A DNA stretch of 64,000 nucleotides from Bifidobacterium pseudocatenulatum DSM 20438 = JCM 1200 = LMG 10505 (lineage in GTDB: Bacteria > Actinomycetota > Actinomycetes > Actinomycetales > Bifidobacteriaceae): contig NZ_AP012330.1 in assembly GCF_001025215.1 (NCBI RefSeq), positions 930,001-994,000 of the forward strand, read 5' to 3'. Position 1 is the stretch's first letter. Every line of letters starts with the position of its first letter. Shown one piece after another: positions 43,040 to 52,715 of this stretch. The notes under the pieces were generated by a model. It was given only the letters and a program-made list of their open reading frames with translations. It was not told the DNA's origin and did no database searches. The position numbers and the translations under genes were made by a program.

Positions 43040-44431
43040 TCAGTCTTCCTGATGCTGCGGAGCCGACAGAAAATGCTCTTCACTCGGCAGCAGAGCATTC
43101 AACAGCACGGCCACAACGAACGCCACGGCGATGCAATTGGATGCGAAGATGGACTGGAACAGCGGCGGGAAGTTGACGAAAATGTCGCCGACCTGCGTGA
43201 AACCGATACCGATGGTGAGACTCAACGCCGCAATGGTGATGTTGCGCTGCGTATAGCCGGCCTCGGAAATCATCTGGAAGCCAGACAGGATGATGTTACC
43301 GAACATCATGATGGTGCAGCCACCAAGCACGGCCTGCGGCAGGGAATTGAACACTTCCGCCACGGCAGGCACGAAGCTGGCTATCACCAGAATCAGACCA
43401 CCGGAAAGAATCACCTTACGGTTGACGACCTTGGTCATGGCGACCAAGCCGATATTCTGTGCGAACGACGTCAACGGCAAGCAGCCGAACAGGCCGGAGA
43501 CGGAGGAGATGAGACCGTCGCCTGCAATGGCGCCCGCAGTCTCCTTATCGGTAGGCTGACGGTCGAGACCAACCTTGGTGAGCGCAGCGGTATCACCCAG
43601 CACCTCAACGGAAGACACGACATACAGCAGGGCGAAGGAGATGATCGCGCCCGGATCGAATTCAAGCTGGAACGGCATGAAATGCGGCACGGACACAACC
43701 TGCAGATTCGCGAAACCAGAGAAATCGACCTTGCCCATGAAAATCGCGACAACATAGCCGACAACCAAGCCGAACAGCACGGAAAGCTGCTTGGCAGTAC
43801 CCTTCATCAGCAGCTGGAACGCCAAGCAGGCGACCAGCGAAATCAGACCGAGCGTGAGATTCTGCCAGCTTCCGAAATCCTCAGCGCCGGAACCGCCGCC
43901 GAAACTGGTGGCACCAACGGAAAGCAGTGAGAAACCAATCGACGTAACCACAATCGCGGATACGATCGGCGGCACGAAGCGACGCCAATACTTGGCCGTC
44001 AAACCAAGCACAACCTCCAACAGGCCACCAAGCACAACCGCGCCGGCGACCGCGCCGTAGCCTTGGTTCTGGGCGATCGACATGGCAGCAGCCACATAGG
44101 TGAAGGAAATGCCAGTGACCATCGGCAGGCGGGAGCCGATCAGCCACACGCCATACAGCTGAAGGCAGGTGCCCAGACCTGCCACCAGCAGACCGGCCTG
44201 AATAATCGTGGCAGACTGCTCGGCACTCATGTTGGCGGCGGAAGCCACCAAGAAAATCGGAGCCAGATTGGCCACGAACATCGCCATGACATGCTGCAGG
44301 CCGAACGGGATGCCCTTCCAGAACGAAACAGGCGCGTCCAAGCTGCTAAGCGCTTCAAAGGAAACGCCCTTCTTCTCGTTCGTGTTGTCTTTCTTCTTCT
44401 CTTCTCTCACAATGAATCCTCTCTCATTCAT
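43040..44431 (-). CDS. pbuX: Xanthine/uracil permease (NCS2 family)
   Basis: Proton-coupled purine base importer with about 14 membrane segments. The 463 residues show NCS2 features such as Q-H-V-M-A-M-F near 45, the G-x4-N-x-G-like F-A-Q-N-I-G-L-V and the preceding P-L-T-S-F. The ATG at 44431 has no ribosome site, while a GTG at 44410 follows GAGAGG and may be the true start. It lies 57 bases after xpt, forming an xpt-pbuX purine salvage operon. I saw no purine riboswitch core upstream of xpt. Confidence 0.88.
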   Translation of the reverse strand: MNERGFIVREEKKKDNTNEKKGVSFEALSSLDAPVSFWKGIPFGLQHVMAMFVANLAPIFLVASAANMSAEQSATIIQAGLLVAGLGTCLQLYGVWLIGSRLPMVTGISFTYVAAAMSIAQNQGYGAVAGAVVLGGLLEVVLGLTAKYWRRFVPPIVSAIVVTSIGFSLLSVGATSFGGGSGAEDFGSWQNLTLGLISLVACLAFQLLMKGTAKQLSVLFGLVVGYVVAIFMGKVDFSGFANLQVVSVPHFMPFQLEFDPGAIISFALLYVVSSVEVLGDTAALTKVGLDRQPTDKETAGAIAGDGLISSVSGLFGCLPLTSFAQNIGLVAMTKVVNRKVILSGGLILVIASFVPAVAEVFNSLPQAVLGGCTIMMFGNIILSGFQMISEAGYTQRNITIAALSLTIGIGFTQVGDIFVNFPPLFQSIFASNCIAVAFVVAVLLNALLPSEEHFLSAPQHQED

Positions 44432-44488
44432 GCTGCGATGAGTAACAGGTTGTAATGGTTTCTGATGCGCGCCCGTGAGATGCGACGA

Positions 44489-45070
44489 TCAGGAGCGGAA
44501 TTCGATGGTACCGGTTTCCGGATCCATCGACTCCACGATTGCCAGGGAATCAACGTCGTATCCCGCTGCGCGCAGCTCATCGCCGCCGCCCTGGAAACCC
44601 TTCTCCACCGCGATGCCGATGCCCTCGACCGTCGCTCCGGCATCATGGCACAGATTGATCAGGCCCTTCAGAGCCTTGCCGTTGGCCAGGAAGTCATCAA
44701 GCAACAGCACATGGTCGCCCTCGTTGAGATACCTCTTGGACACGATGACGGGGAATTCCTTCTGCTTGGTGAAGGAGTAGACGGTGGTGGTGTACTGGTC
44801 GCCATCGAGATTGATGGACTGCGCCTTCTTGGCGAACACCACAGGCGCATTGCCGAAATGACGCGCGGCAACACAGGCGATACCAATGCCGGAAGCTTCA
44901 ATGGTCAGGATCTTGTTGATGGTTTTACCGGCAAAATGTTCCGCCCAAGCGGCACCCATGTGGTCGAACAATTCGACATCGCACTGGTGGTTGAGGAAAG
45001 CATCCACTTTCAGCACATTACCTGGCTTGACGGTACCCTGCAGGCGAATGCGCTCTTCGAGCTCCTTCAT
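44489..45070 (-). CDS. xpt: Xanthine phosphoribosyltransferase
   Basis: Converts xanthine and PRPP to XMP, the substrate of GuaA encoded 10 kb away. The 193-residue protein carries the PRPP-binding loop [13 protein letters not shown] near 125-137 and the N-terminal M-K-E-L-E-E-R-I-R of Xpt proteins. The ATG at 45070 follows AAGGGGA. An upstream in-frame ATG at 45118 is less likely. It is cotranscribed with pbuX and divergent from pcrA. Confidence 0.92.
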   Translation of the reverse strand: MKELEERIRLQGTVKPGNVLKVDAFLNHQCDVELFDHMGAAWAEHFAGKTINKILTIEASGIGIACVAARHFGNAPVVFAKKAQSINLDGDQYTTTVYSFTKQKEFPVIVSKRYLNEGDHVLLLDDFLANGKALKGLINLCHDAGATVEGIGIAVEKGFQGGGDELRAAGYDVDSLAIVESMDPETGTIEFRS

Positions 45071-45191
45071 GAATCCCCTTAGATTGTTGGCCGCATAAGG
45101 CGGCGTTGATGTTGACATACGGTGAACCGCATATAAACGTTCAGCATACGCGCGTCAATTGACCATGCGAGTGTTGCGCTGACCTGCATGT

Positions 45192-47918
45192 GTGATAGAT
45201 ATGAATTTCGCAGTAATCGACTTCGAATCTTCATGGAAAGAGGAACCGGTGGAGCAGAATATGGGACCAGTCCTGTGCGATCCGCAAAGTCTGATCAAGG
45301 ACCTCAATCCGCAGCAAATGGAAGCGGTGAAGTACTACGGACAAGCCCTGCTCATCGGAGCTGGTGCCGGATCCGGTAAGACCCGCGTGCTCACCAGACG
45401 CATCGCATGGCTGCTGGCACATGGTTTTTGGGCGAGCAGCATTCTCGCCATCACCTTTACGAACAAGGCCGCGGCCGAAATGCGCGAACGCCTTGCGTCC
45501 CTCGTAGGGCCTGAAGCCGAACACATGTGGATCTCCACTTTCCATTCCGCGTGCGTGCGCATCCTCCGACGTGACGGCAAGGAAATCGGTCTTACCTCAG
45601 GATTTTCCATTTATGACACGGCTGATTGCGAACGCTTGGTCAAGCTCATCAGCGGCGATTTGAACATCGATACGAAGCGGTATACGCCGCGCATGCTATT
45701 GGGCAAGATCTCGGATTGCAAGAATTCGTTGATTTCATGGCAGGACCAGCTGAAAAGCGTGAACTGCGACTACAAGCCAGGCCAGCGCGGATATCAGGTT
45801 TCGGCCGGCGACGTCGACGAGCTGGTCGCCGTGATGTATGCGGAGTACCAGTACCGTCTGGCCATGGCGAATGCCGTGGATTTTGACGATCTGATCATGC
45901 GCACCGTCGAATTGTTCCAGCGTTGCCCACAGGTGAGCGAATATTACCGGCATAAGTTCCGTTATATTTTCGTGGACGAGTATCAGGACACCAACCATGC
46001 GCAATATGTGCTCGTACGTGAGCTTTCCGGCATTGATTCGGGAGAACAGCCCGATCCACATATGCGAGGAGCAGGCCGTGTCGGACCGTCTTGGATTACG
46101 GTGGTGGGCGATTCCGACCAGTCGATTTATGCGTTCCGAGGCGCGGATATTCGTAATATTCAGGATTTCGAGCAGGATTTCCCTAACGCGAAAACCATCA
46201 TGCTCGAACAGAATTATCGTTCGACGCAGACCATTCTCGACGCAGCCAATGCGGTGATCGCAAGAAATGAAAATCGTAAGCCGAAAAAACTGTGGACGGC
46301 ACTTGGCGAAGGCGACAAAATCGTCGGATACGCGGCCGACAACGCGCAACAGGAAGCCGGATGGATCGCCAACGAAATCGCACGAATCCACAACGAGGAA
46401 GGCGTGGCGTATCGCGACATCGCCATCATGTATCGAGCCAACGCGCAATCACGCTCGCTCGAAGAGGCCATGATCAATGCCAACCTGCCGTATCAGCTCG
46501 TCGGCGGCACCAAATTCTACGAACGCAGGGAAATCAAGGATGCGCTCGCGTATTTGCAGGCCATCGTGAATCCTGCGGACAATGTGAACGTTCGACGTAT
46601 CCTCAATGTGCCGAAGCGCGGACTGGGCGTTCGTGCGGAAGGACTCGTTGCCTCGTATGCTGATGCCCATGGCACCACTTTTTTCGAAGCGATTGAACAT
46701 ATGGAACAGATCGAAGGCATGTCCACGCGCACGACGAAACCGTTGAGTGCGTTCCGAGACATGATGCATGAGCTTGCGGCTTTTGCGAAGGACCATGACA
46801 CGAAGCCATCCGAAGTGGTTGCCGAAGTGCTTGCCAAGAGTGGGATTTTGGAAGAGCTGCAGCGCTCCGAGGATCCGCAGGACGCTTCCCGCGTCGATAA
46901 TCTTTCCCAGCTGCAATCAGTGGCGGCGGAATTCGAGCAGAACACGCCAGACGCCACATTGGCGGGATTTTTGGAAACCACCGCGTTGGTGGCCGATTCC
47001 GACCAATTGCCAGGGGAGAACGAAGATTCCGGCAAGGTGACGATGATGACCCTGCATACCGCAAAGGGTCTGGAATACCCGTATGTGTTCCTGACCGGCA
47101 TGGAGCAAGGCACATTCCCACACCAGCGTGCCATGGAAGACACCAGCGAACTGGCAGAGGAGCGCCGTCTCGCCTACGTGGGCATCACTCGCGCGAAGCG
47201 ACGCCTGTATGTGACACGCGCGGCCGTACGCGCGCAATGGGGGCAAGCCAGCGACATGATGCCCAGTCAGTTCCTCGATGAGATTCCAGACGAACTGATT
47301 GATTGGAAAAGACGCGAAGCCGGCGTCGAACGCATGCGTGCCAGCTGGCAGGATGACGACGACGAGTTCGGCGGCTGGGACGATGATGACGATTTCGGAT
47401 CGATGTCATTCGGCGGTTCCTCGTATGGAAAGTCGGATTATGGTTCCTCATACGGTTCCGGCTCGCGGTGGTCTCGTTCCTCATACGGATCGTCTTCATA
47501 TGGGGCAGGGCGCTCGCAGTACGGCGGCCCGGCTACGCAGGGCTCATCATCCTCGTATGGTTCCACATCTCGGCGCTCGTGCGGAGGATCGGGAACCGGT
47601 TCCTCATATGGCTCGTATGGTTCGTATGGCTCCGGCAAGTCAGGAGGGAAATCGGGCAAGGTCACCACGCGACGTGTCAAGCCGAAAAACAAGCCTGTGG
47701 ATTTAACCAAATCCTCATCCGCAAGCCCGGCCGGTAGCCATAATGATCTGAACATTGCAGACGTGCATGTCGGCGACAAGCTTACGCATGATCATTTCGG
47801 GTTGGGTACGGTCATTGAAACGCAGGACAAGGGCATGAATTCGGTCATTACCGTTGATTTTGGCAATGGTGAGGTCAAGCGTCTGCTGTTGCGTATGGCA
47901 CCCATTGAAATGCTATGA
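45192..47918 (+). CDS. pcrA: ATP-dependent DNA helicase PcrA/UvrD
   Basis: 3'-5' superfamily 1 helicase for repair and replication conflicts. Of about 908 residues, Walker A G-A-G-A-G-S-G-K-T lies near 57-65, Walker B V-D-E-Y-Q-D near 265, with further motifs V-V-G-D-S-D-Q-S-I-Y-A-F-R and L-E-Q-N-Y-R-S. Residues about 718-825 form an acidic stretch and then a Gly/Ser/Tyr-rich tract before the C-terminal Tudor-like domain. The start is unsure: GTG 45192, ATG 45201, or ATG 45261, which has GGTGGAG upstream. Confidence 0.93.
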   Translation: MIDMNFAVIDFESSWKEEPVEQNMGPVLCDPQSLIKDLNPQQMEAVKYYGQALLIGAGAGSGKTRVLTRRIAWLLAHGFWASSILAITFTNKAAAEMRERLASLVGPEAEHMWISTFHSACVRILRRDGKEIGLTSGFSIYDTADCERLVKLISGDLNIDTKRYTPRMLLGKISDCKNSLISWQDQLKSVNCDYKPGQRGYQVSAGDVDELVAVMYAEYQYRLAMANAVDFDDLIMRTVELFQRCPQVSEYYRHKFRYIFVDEYQDTNHAQYVLVRELSGIDSGEQPDPHMRGAGRVGPSWITVVGDSDQSIYAFRGADIRNIQDFEQDFPNAKTIMLEQNYRSTQTILDAANAVIARNENRKPKKLWTALGEGDKIVGYAADNAQQEAGWIANEIARIHNEEGVAYRDIAIMYRANAQSRSLEEAMINANLPYQLVGGTKFYERREIKDALAYLQAIVNPADNVNVRRILNVPKRGLGVRAEGLVASYADAHGTTFFEAIEHMEQIEGMSTRTTKPLSAFRDMMHELAAFAKDHDTKPSEVVAEVLAKSGILEELQRSEDPQDASRVDNLSQLQSVAAEFEQNTPDATLAGFLETTALVADSDQLPGENEDSGKVTMMTLHTAKGLEYPYVFLTGMEQGTFPHQRAMEDTSELAEERRLAYVGITRAKRRLYVTRAAVRAQWGQASDMMPSQFLDEIPDELIDWKRREAGVERMRASWQDDDDEFGGWDDDDDFGSMSFGGSSYGKSDYGSSYGSGSRWSRSSYGSSSYGAGRSQYGGPATQGSSSSYGSTSRRSCGGSGTGSSYGSYGSYGSGKSGGKSGKVTTRRVKPKNKPVDLTKSSSASPAGSHNDLNIADVHVGDKLTHDHFGLGTVIETQDKGMNSVITVDFGNGEVKRLLLRMAPIEML

Positions 47919-48038
47919 CGGAGATGAAGAACGGATGAAATCTCCTCTGTAGCACGAAAAGGAGGAAAAAACAAGACTTTCTTTTTCAAAGAGACCCTGC
48001 AATAATCGGCGGTGTTTGTCTTTTTTTGAGAGGAAGCT

Positions 48039-48437
48039 ATGAATAAGAAACTGTACGCAGGCATTTCGCAGATCGTGCTCGGCATCTTGATCGCCATCGC
48101 GCCGCAGACCTTCGCTCACGTATGCGCGGTCAAAGAAACGCCGATGGCATGTCATTACACGGCTCAGGCCGCGCTCGGCATCGGCATCGTGATCGTGGCG
48201 CTTGGCATTGTCGGCCTGTTCGTATCCGATCAGACCCGCGCCGGTCTTGACCTCGCCAATGCGGTGCTCGGCGTGCTGACCATCGCCGTGCCGACCGTGC
48301 TCATCGGCGTGTGCAAGGGTGCCATGATGCGCTGCCATATGGTCACCTTGCCGACGCTGATCGTGCTCGGCGTGCTGCTGGCTGTACTTGCGGCAATCGC
48401 GGCATATCTCGATCTCAAGCCGGCGAAGCGCGCCTGA
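48039..48437 (+). CDS. DUF4418 family membrane protein
   Basis: The 132-residue protein has four hydrophobic segments and conserved cysteines (H-V-C-A-V, A-C-H-Y, V-C-K-G, R-C-H-M), typical of DUF4418 proteins. Function is unknown. GAGAGGAAGC precedes the ATG. It is six bases upstream of an ABC permease gene, so it is probably part of that transporter system. Paired Cys-His residues hint at metal or redox binding, which is inference only. Confidence 0.75.
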   Translation: MNKKLYAGISQIVLGILIAIAPQTFAHVCAVKETPMACHYTAQAALGIGIVIVALGIVGLFVSDQTRAGLDLANAVLGVLTIAVPTVLIGVCKGAMMRCHMVTLPTLIVLGVLLAVLAAIAAYLDLKPAKRA

Positions 48438-48443
48438 CCCAAT

Positions 48444-49658
48444 ATGACGCAACACATCACCCTTGGCGGGTTGCCCCTGGTCAATCTCAAACGCAAACCG
48501 TTTCGTACCGCGGCGCTCACCATCGTTGTCGCCATGCTTACCGTGGCCTTCTATGGTGGTTCACTGCTGTCCATGAACCTTGAAGCCGGCTTGAACAGCA
48601 TGCAGGAACGTATGGGCGCCGATCTCATGGTCACGCCGCAAAACACCAAAAACGAAGCCGAAGCGTTGCTGACCAACGGATCGGCAAGCACGTTCTACTT
48701 CACCAACGAGATCACCGACGAAGTGGCAAAAGCCGACGGCATCGACGAAATCACGGAACAAACATATATCTCATCGTTGGCCGCCGCATGCTGCGACGAG
48801 AAAGTCCAGATCATCGGATTCAACCCCGATACCGACTTCGTGATCACCCCTTGGATCGCATCGCAGTTCGACGGCACGCTCCAGCGCGGCCAGATCGTTG
48901 CAGGAGCCAGCATCAGCGTGTCGGGCAACAACACGGTCAAACTCTATGGGCACGAATTCCCCGTGGCGGCGCAACTCGCCAATACCGGCACGTCGCTCGA
49001 CAATTCCGTGTTCGTGAACATGCAGACCGTTCCCGACGTGGTCGGATATTCCGCCAAGGTGGGGCATGCCGCCATTCCGGAAGAATATGCCGACAAAGCC
49101 GTTTCCGCCGTGCTCATCAAGGTCAAGGACGGTTACTCCGCCCAGCAGGTCGCTTCGAACATCACCAAAACAACAGGAATCAAAAGCCTCGGATACGTGT
49201 ATCCGGGGGGCATCACAGCCACAACGAAATCCAATCTGAACGTGATCATTCGCTACGTGACCCTTTTCGTCGCGGTGTTCTGGGTCATGGGGCTGATCGT
49301 GCTGCTTGCTGTGTTCTCGTCCGCCATGAACGAACGCAAACGTGAATTCGCCGCGTATCGCATTCTTGGTGCCAATCGTTCCACTTTGGTCGGCATCATC
49401 GTGAAGGAATCGGCCATGATCGGAGCTTTGGGCGGTGTGATAGGCATTGCGGTCGCGTCGCTGGCGATTTTCCCGTTCAGCACGCTTATCGGACGGCAGC
49501 TGCAGTTGCCGTATCTGCAAACCAACATGTGGAATGTGTTGGCATTGATCGCAGTGAGTTTCGTGTTCGCGGTGCTTACCGGACTGCTCGCCTCCGTGAC
49601 GACGGCGGTGAAACTTTCCGCTCCCGAAACCTATCTGACTTTGAGAGAAGGTGAATGA
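48444..49658 (+). CDS. ABC transporter permease (FtsX/MacB type)
   Basis: The 404-residue protein has one N-terminal membrane segment, a large extracytoplasmic domain of about 220 residues and three C-terminal segments, the FtsX/MacB permease topology. It overlaps the ATPase gene by four bases. The extracytoplasmic domain contains A-A-C-C-D-E-K-V. With the DUF4418 gene and ATPase it forms a three-gene operon. The substrate is unknown. Confidence 0.85.
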   Translation: MTQHITLGGLPLVNLKRKPFRTAALTIVVAMLTVAFYGGSLLSMNLEAGLNSMQERMGADLMVTPQNTKNEAEALLTNGSASTFYFTNEITDEVAKADGIDEITEQTYISSLAAACCDEKVQIIGFNPDTDFVITPWIASQFDGTLQRGQIVAGASISVSGNNTVKLYGHEFPVAAQLANTGTSLDNSVFVNMQTVPDVVGYSAKVGHAAIPEEYADKAVSAVLIKVKDGYSAQQVASNITKTTGIKSLGYVYPGGITATTKSNLNVIIRYVTLFVAVFWVMGLIVLLAVFSSAMNERKREFAAYRILGANRSTLVGIIVKESAMIGALGGVIGIAVASLAIFPFSTLIGRQLQLPYLQTNMWNVLALIAVSFVFAVLTGLLASVTTAVKLSAPETYLTLREGE

Positions 49659-50494
49659 TGGCGGAAAACACGGTTCTCGAAGTACAAGAGCTCACTCGCG
49701 AGTTCACCCGTCGCGGCAAACCGTTCGCAGCCGTGGACCATGTGGATTTCAGGCTGGGCCAAGGCGAGTTCGTGGCGATCGTCGGCCGTTCGGGCAATGG
49801 CAAAAGCACATTGTTGAATCTCATCACCGGACTGCTGAAACCCACATCGGGCTCTATCGACTTGGACGGCAATGACGTGACGCGGTTGAACGACAAACAA
49901 ATGTCAGTCGTACGCAATCGGATCGTCGGATTCGTCACGCAAAGCCAGACATTGCTGCCGAATCTCACGGCACTCGACAATGTGATTCTTCCTTCCGTGC
50001 TGTGCAACGGCAAAACGGCGCAGCGCGATGTTGAGATACCTGCGGATTCGTCTGATGCGAAATCAGTGGAAGAAACCGTATCCGACGCATCTTCCGAACA
50101 GACGGTTGACGACGGACTTCCGGACGTCATCGCGGCGGCTCCGGTATCGAAAACACACAACGATCCCGTTCAGGACCATGCCATGGAACGTGCGCACGCA
50201 TTGCTGCGCCGACTGCAGGTCGACGATTTGGCGGAATGCTACCCGAAAGAGCTTTCCGGCGGCGAAATGAGACGCGTCAGCATAGCGCGAGCTCTGATGA
50301 ATGGTCCGAAACTTCTGATAGCGGACGAACCCACCGGAGATCTGGATGCCGAAAGCACTGCCATCGTCATGCGGCTGCTGCAGGAAGTGGCGCACGACGG
50401 CACCGCAGTGTTGATGGTCACCCATGATCCGGATGCCTTGACGTATGTGGATCGAATCTATCGCATGGACAGGGGAGTGCTGGCTGAAGCATAG
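49655..50494 (+). CDS. ABC transporter ATP-binding protein
   Basis: Energises the neighbouring permease. The 279-residue protein (278 if the second ATG at 49658 is used) has Walker A G-R-S-G-N-G-K-S-T near 45-53, Q-loop V-T-Q-S-Q, signature L-S-G-G-E-M-R-R near 202, Walker B L-L-I-A-D-E-P-T-G and H-loop V-T-H-D. Between the Q-loop and the signature is an extra acidic segment of about 45 residues (roughly 124-170) not usual in LolD/MacB-type ATPases. Confidence 0.88.
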   Translation: MMAENTVLEVQELTREFTRRGKPFAAVDHVDFRLGQGEFVAIVGRSGNGKSTLLNLITGLLKPTSGSIDLDGNDVTRLNDKQMSVVRNRIVGFVTQSQTLLPNLTALDNVILPSVLCNGKTAQRDVEIPADSSDAKSVEETVSDASSEQTVDDGLPDVIAAAPVSKTHNDPVQDHAMERAHALLRRLQVDDLAECYPKELSGGEMRRVSIARALMNGPKLLIADEPTGDLDAESTAIVMRLLQEVAHDGTAVLMVTHDPDALTYVDRIYRMDRGVLAEA

Positions 50495-50772
50495 CGGCGC
50501 CATGATGGCATGACATGCCGAAGAGGGCGAAACGACGAGCTCGTCCCGCCCTCATGTGTATTATTAACGATTGGTGTGCGCCCGCAAGGGAGCATACCGT
50601 CTGGAGTCTTAGCCCATCAGTGGGTCGGCGACCGATACGAGCTGTTTACGGCACGTGTTCAAGTCGTTCGTGCGCATGCACGAAGAAGCACTGGAGAGGC
50701 TGGCTCAGCGCATATCGGAAACCGGTGTGCGCTCCGTTCAGACAACGACAGAACAAACAAAGGATTAAACCA
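50495..50772 (+). other. Leader region of rpsD
   Basis: 278 bases between the ABC operon and rpsD. An imperfect hairpin GAGGGCG...CGCCCTC (about 50523-50554) ends the ABC operon. The remaining 200 bases are probably the rpsD promoter and leader, where S4 autoregulation could act; no known motif was recognised. An open frame runs in phase from 50515, but only the ATG at 50773 gives the S4 N-terminus. Confidence 0.45.
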
Positions 50773-51399
50773 ATGACGAACGTTCAGCGTTCTCGCCGTC
50801 AGGTGCGCCTTTCCCGCGCCCTCGGCATCGCTCTGACCCCTAAGGCTCAGCGCATCTTCGAAAAGCGTCCGTACGCTCCGGGTGAGCACGGCCGCACCCG
50901 CCGTCGCACTGAGTCCGATTACGCAGTGCGTCTGCGCGAAAAGCAGCGTCTTCGCGCTCAGTATGGCATCTCTGAGAAGCAGCTTCGCGCCGCTTACGAG
51001 AAGGGCACCCACACCGCCGGCCAGACCGGTAACGCCATGCTGATCGATCTCGAGACCCGTCTCGACGCCCTGGTTCTGCGTGCAGGCTTCGCCCGCACCA
51101 CCGCTCAGGCACGTCAGTTCGTGGTTCACCGCCACATCCTCGTTGACGGCAACATCGTCGACCGCCCGTCCTACCGCGTCAAGCCTGGCCAGACCATTCA
51201 GGTCAAGGCCAAGAGCCAGACCATGGTTCCGTTCCAGATTGCGGCCGAAGGCACTCACCGCGATGTGCTGCCGCCGGTTCCGGGCTATCTGGACGTCAAC
51301 CTGCCTTCCCTGAAGGCCACCCTGACTCGCAAGCCTGAAGCCGAGGAAATCCCGGTGCAGGTCAACATCCAGTACGTGGTCGAATTCTACGCCCGCTGA
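50773..51399 (+). CDS. rpsD: 30S ribosomal protein S4
   Basis: Primary 16S rRNA-binding assembly protein. The 208-residue product, MTNVQRSRRQVRLSRALG onward, has the S4 N-terminal domain and the S4 RNA-binding domain near 98-160 (L-D-A-L-V-L-R-A-G-F-A ... R-Q-F-V-V-H-R-H-I-L-V-D-G). It is encoded alone, away from the alpha operon, as in several actinobacteria. Codons are strongly biased. AAAGG precedes the ATG and a perfect terminator follows. Confidence 0.96.
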   Translation: MTNVQRSRRQVRLSRALGIALTPKAQRIFEKRPYAPGEHGRTRRRTESDYAVRLREKQRLRAQYGISEKQLRAAYEKGTHTAGQTGNAMLIDLETRLDALVLRAGFARTTAQARQFVVHRHILVDGNIVDRPSYRVKPGQTIQVKAKSQTMVPFQIAAEGTHRDVLPPVPGYLDVNLPSLKATLTRKPEAEEIPVQVNIQYVVEFYAR

Positions 51400-51445
51400 T
51401 CTGGATCTACATACTGTAAGAACATACAGTATAAGGACATACAGC

Positions 51446-51484
51446 AAGAGCCTCGCAATCGTCAGGATTGCGAGGCTCTTCGCT
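51446..51484 (+). terminator. Terminator after rpsD
   Basis: Perfect 15-bp inverted repeat AAGAGCCTCGCAATC with a five-base loop. Confidence 0.85.
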
Positions 51485-51526
51485 ATCTCAAGCGCATGTG
51501 CGGCCTTTTTAAGCAACGGGAAGCCT

Positions 51527-51892
51527 TCAGTCGCCGATGATGCCGCCTACTATGCCGCTCACAATCGTCATAACAAGTGAGCCAAGCACAGACCATGCGA
51601 ATCCGTCAATAGTGACGCCCACAGAGAAAAACGACAGCGCCAACCATGACGCAAGCTGCATGAACAGCCAATTGATCACCAGTGCGACCAGTCCGAACGA
51701 AATAATCGAGAACGGCAACGCTATGACATGGATAATCGGCTTTATGGAAGCATTGATAAGCGCCATGAACAAGGCGAACGCCGCGATGCCAAGCACAGGG
51801 GGCTCGCCAATGGCGTGCATGCCGGGCAGAACCGCAACCATAACGCCCGCCGCGACGGTAAGAATTAGCCAACGTGAAATAAAATGACCCAT
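51527..51892 (-). CDS. Phage holin family (four-TM) membrane protein
   Basis: The 121-residue protein has four membrane segments and matches the pattern of the PF04020-type YvlD/phage-holin family: N-A-x-I-K-P-I-x-x-V-x-A-L-P near 50-63 and a G-x-x-G-G-I-I-G C-terminus. The ATG at 51892 is preceded exactly six bases upstream by TACGAT, consistent with leaderless translation; the longer frame to 51922 lacks support. It is divergent from the phosphatase gene. Its physiological role is unknown, and no phage genes are nearby. Confidence 0.8.
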   Translation of the reverse strand: MGHFISRWLILTVAAGVMVAVLPGMHAIGEPPVLGIAAFALFMALINASIKPIIHVIALPFSIISFGLVALVINWLFMQLASWLALSFFSVGVTIDGFAWSVLGSLVMTIVSGIVGGIIGD

Positions 51893-51936
51893 AACAACAT
51901 CGTATAGCACGGATTTGCTCAAACCGTGAGGGTAGC

Positions 51937-52620
51937 ATGGAACCCATGTTGCTTCATCTTCATCTTGTCCGACACGGGCAGACGTTTTTCAACCGATATA
52001 ACAGGTTGCAGGGCTGGTCTAATTCTCCATTGACGGAATCCGGCATCGCCGACGCAGACAAAGCCGCAAACAAACTGAAGGAGTTTGATTTCGCCGCGGC
52101 ATATTGCTCCGACACCACGCGTGCGCAAATGACAGCCCAGCGCATCCTCGACGTGAATGAGGCCGCAGGACACACCCGCCCCCAACTGGTCAGTGACATG
52201 CATTTCCGCGAACAGTTCTACGGCTATTTCGAAGGCCAGGATATGGGCGTGGCGTGGACCGCCGCGGGAGGGCCGCACGGTGCGAAGAACTACAACGACA
52301 TCGTCGCAAAGTTCGGTCTTGGTGCGACCCGCGACTTCCTTAAGGAAGCGGATCCATTCCACGATGCCGAGTCCGACGTGGAATATTGGTCGAGAGTCGA
52401 GGAGGGATTCGCGCTGATCGCTTCGAATCCTGCGCTGAGGGACAGTGATGACGTGTTGCAGATTTCCCACGGCAACACGCTGCTGAGCCTTATGCACCGT
52501 TTCGCGCCGGAAGGCTATGACCTCAGCGAACGCCCTGCGAACGGATCGGTCACCACGCTCGATTTCGACACCAGTAAGCCTATCGCTGAAGCGGTAACCG
52601 TCGTATCGTATAACCAGTGA
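51937..52620 (+). CDS. Histidine phosphatase family protein
   Basis: Phosphoglycerate mutase-like phosphatase of 227 residues. The catalytic L-V-R-H-G-Q-T-F-F-N is at about 10-19, a downstream E is in R-E-Q-F-Y-G-Y-F-E-G, and the second His is in Q-I-S-H-G-N-T near 176-182. GAGGGTAGC precedes the ATG. The substrate is not apparent; broad-specificity sugar-phosphate or phosphoserine phosphatase activity is possible. Confidence 0.87.
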   Translation: MEPMLLHLHLVRHGQTFFNRYNRLQGWSNSPLTESGIADADKAANKLKEFDFAAAYCSDTTRAQMTAQRILDVNEAAGHTRPQLVSDMHFREQFYGYFEGQDMGVAWTAAGGPHGAKNYNDIVAKFGLGATRDFLKEADPFHDAESDVEYWSRVEEGFALIASNPALRDSDDVLQISHGNTLLSLMHRFAPEGYDLSERPANGSVTTLDFDTSKPIAEAVTVVSYNQ

Positions 52621-52715
52621 CCGGCGGACGAAACTTGCCTTAGGTCTGGGCTTTTTACTACTGTTATGCGCGTGTTGTGTTCGCGGGCAACCGTGGGACT
52701 GAAAAGAGGTACAAG

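Noticed and set aside
45071..45190. Purine riboswitch upstream of xpt-pbuX
   Set aside because: I looked for the conserved purine-aptamer core and did not find it. The xpt leader is only about 50 bases if the TATATG box is used.
51527..51892. Prophage remnant suggested by the holin-family protein
   Set aside because: The family is a widespread four-TM membrane family. No phage gene, integrase or attachment repeat lies nearby.
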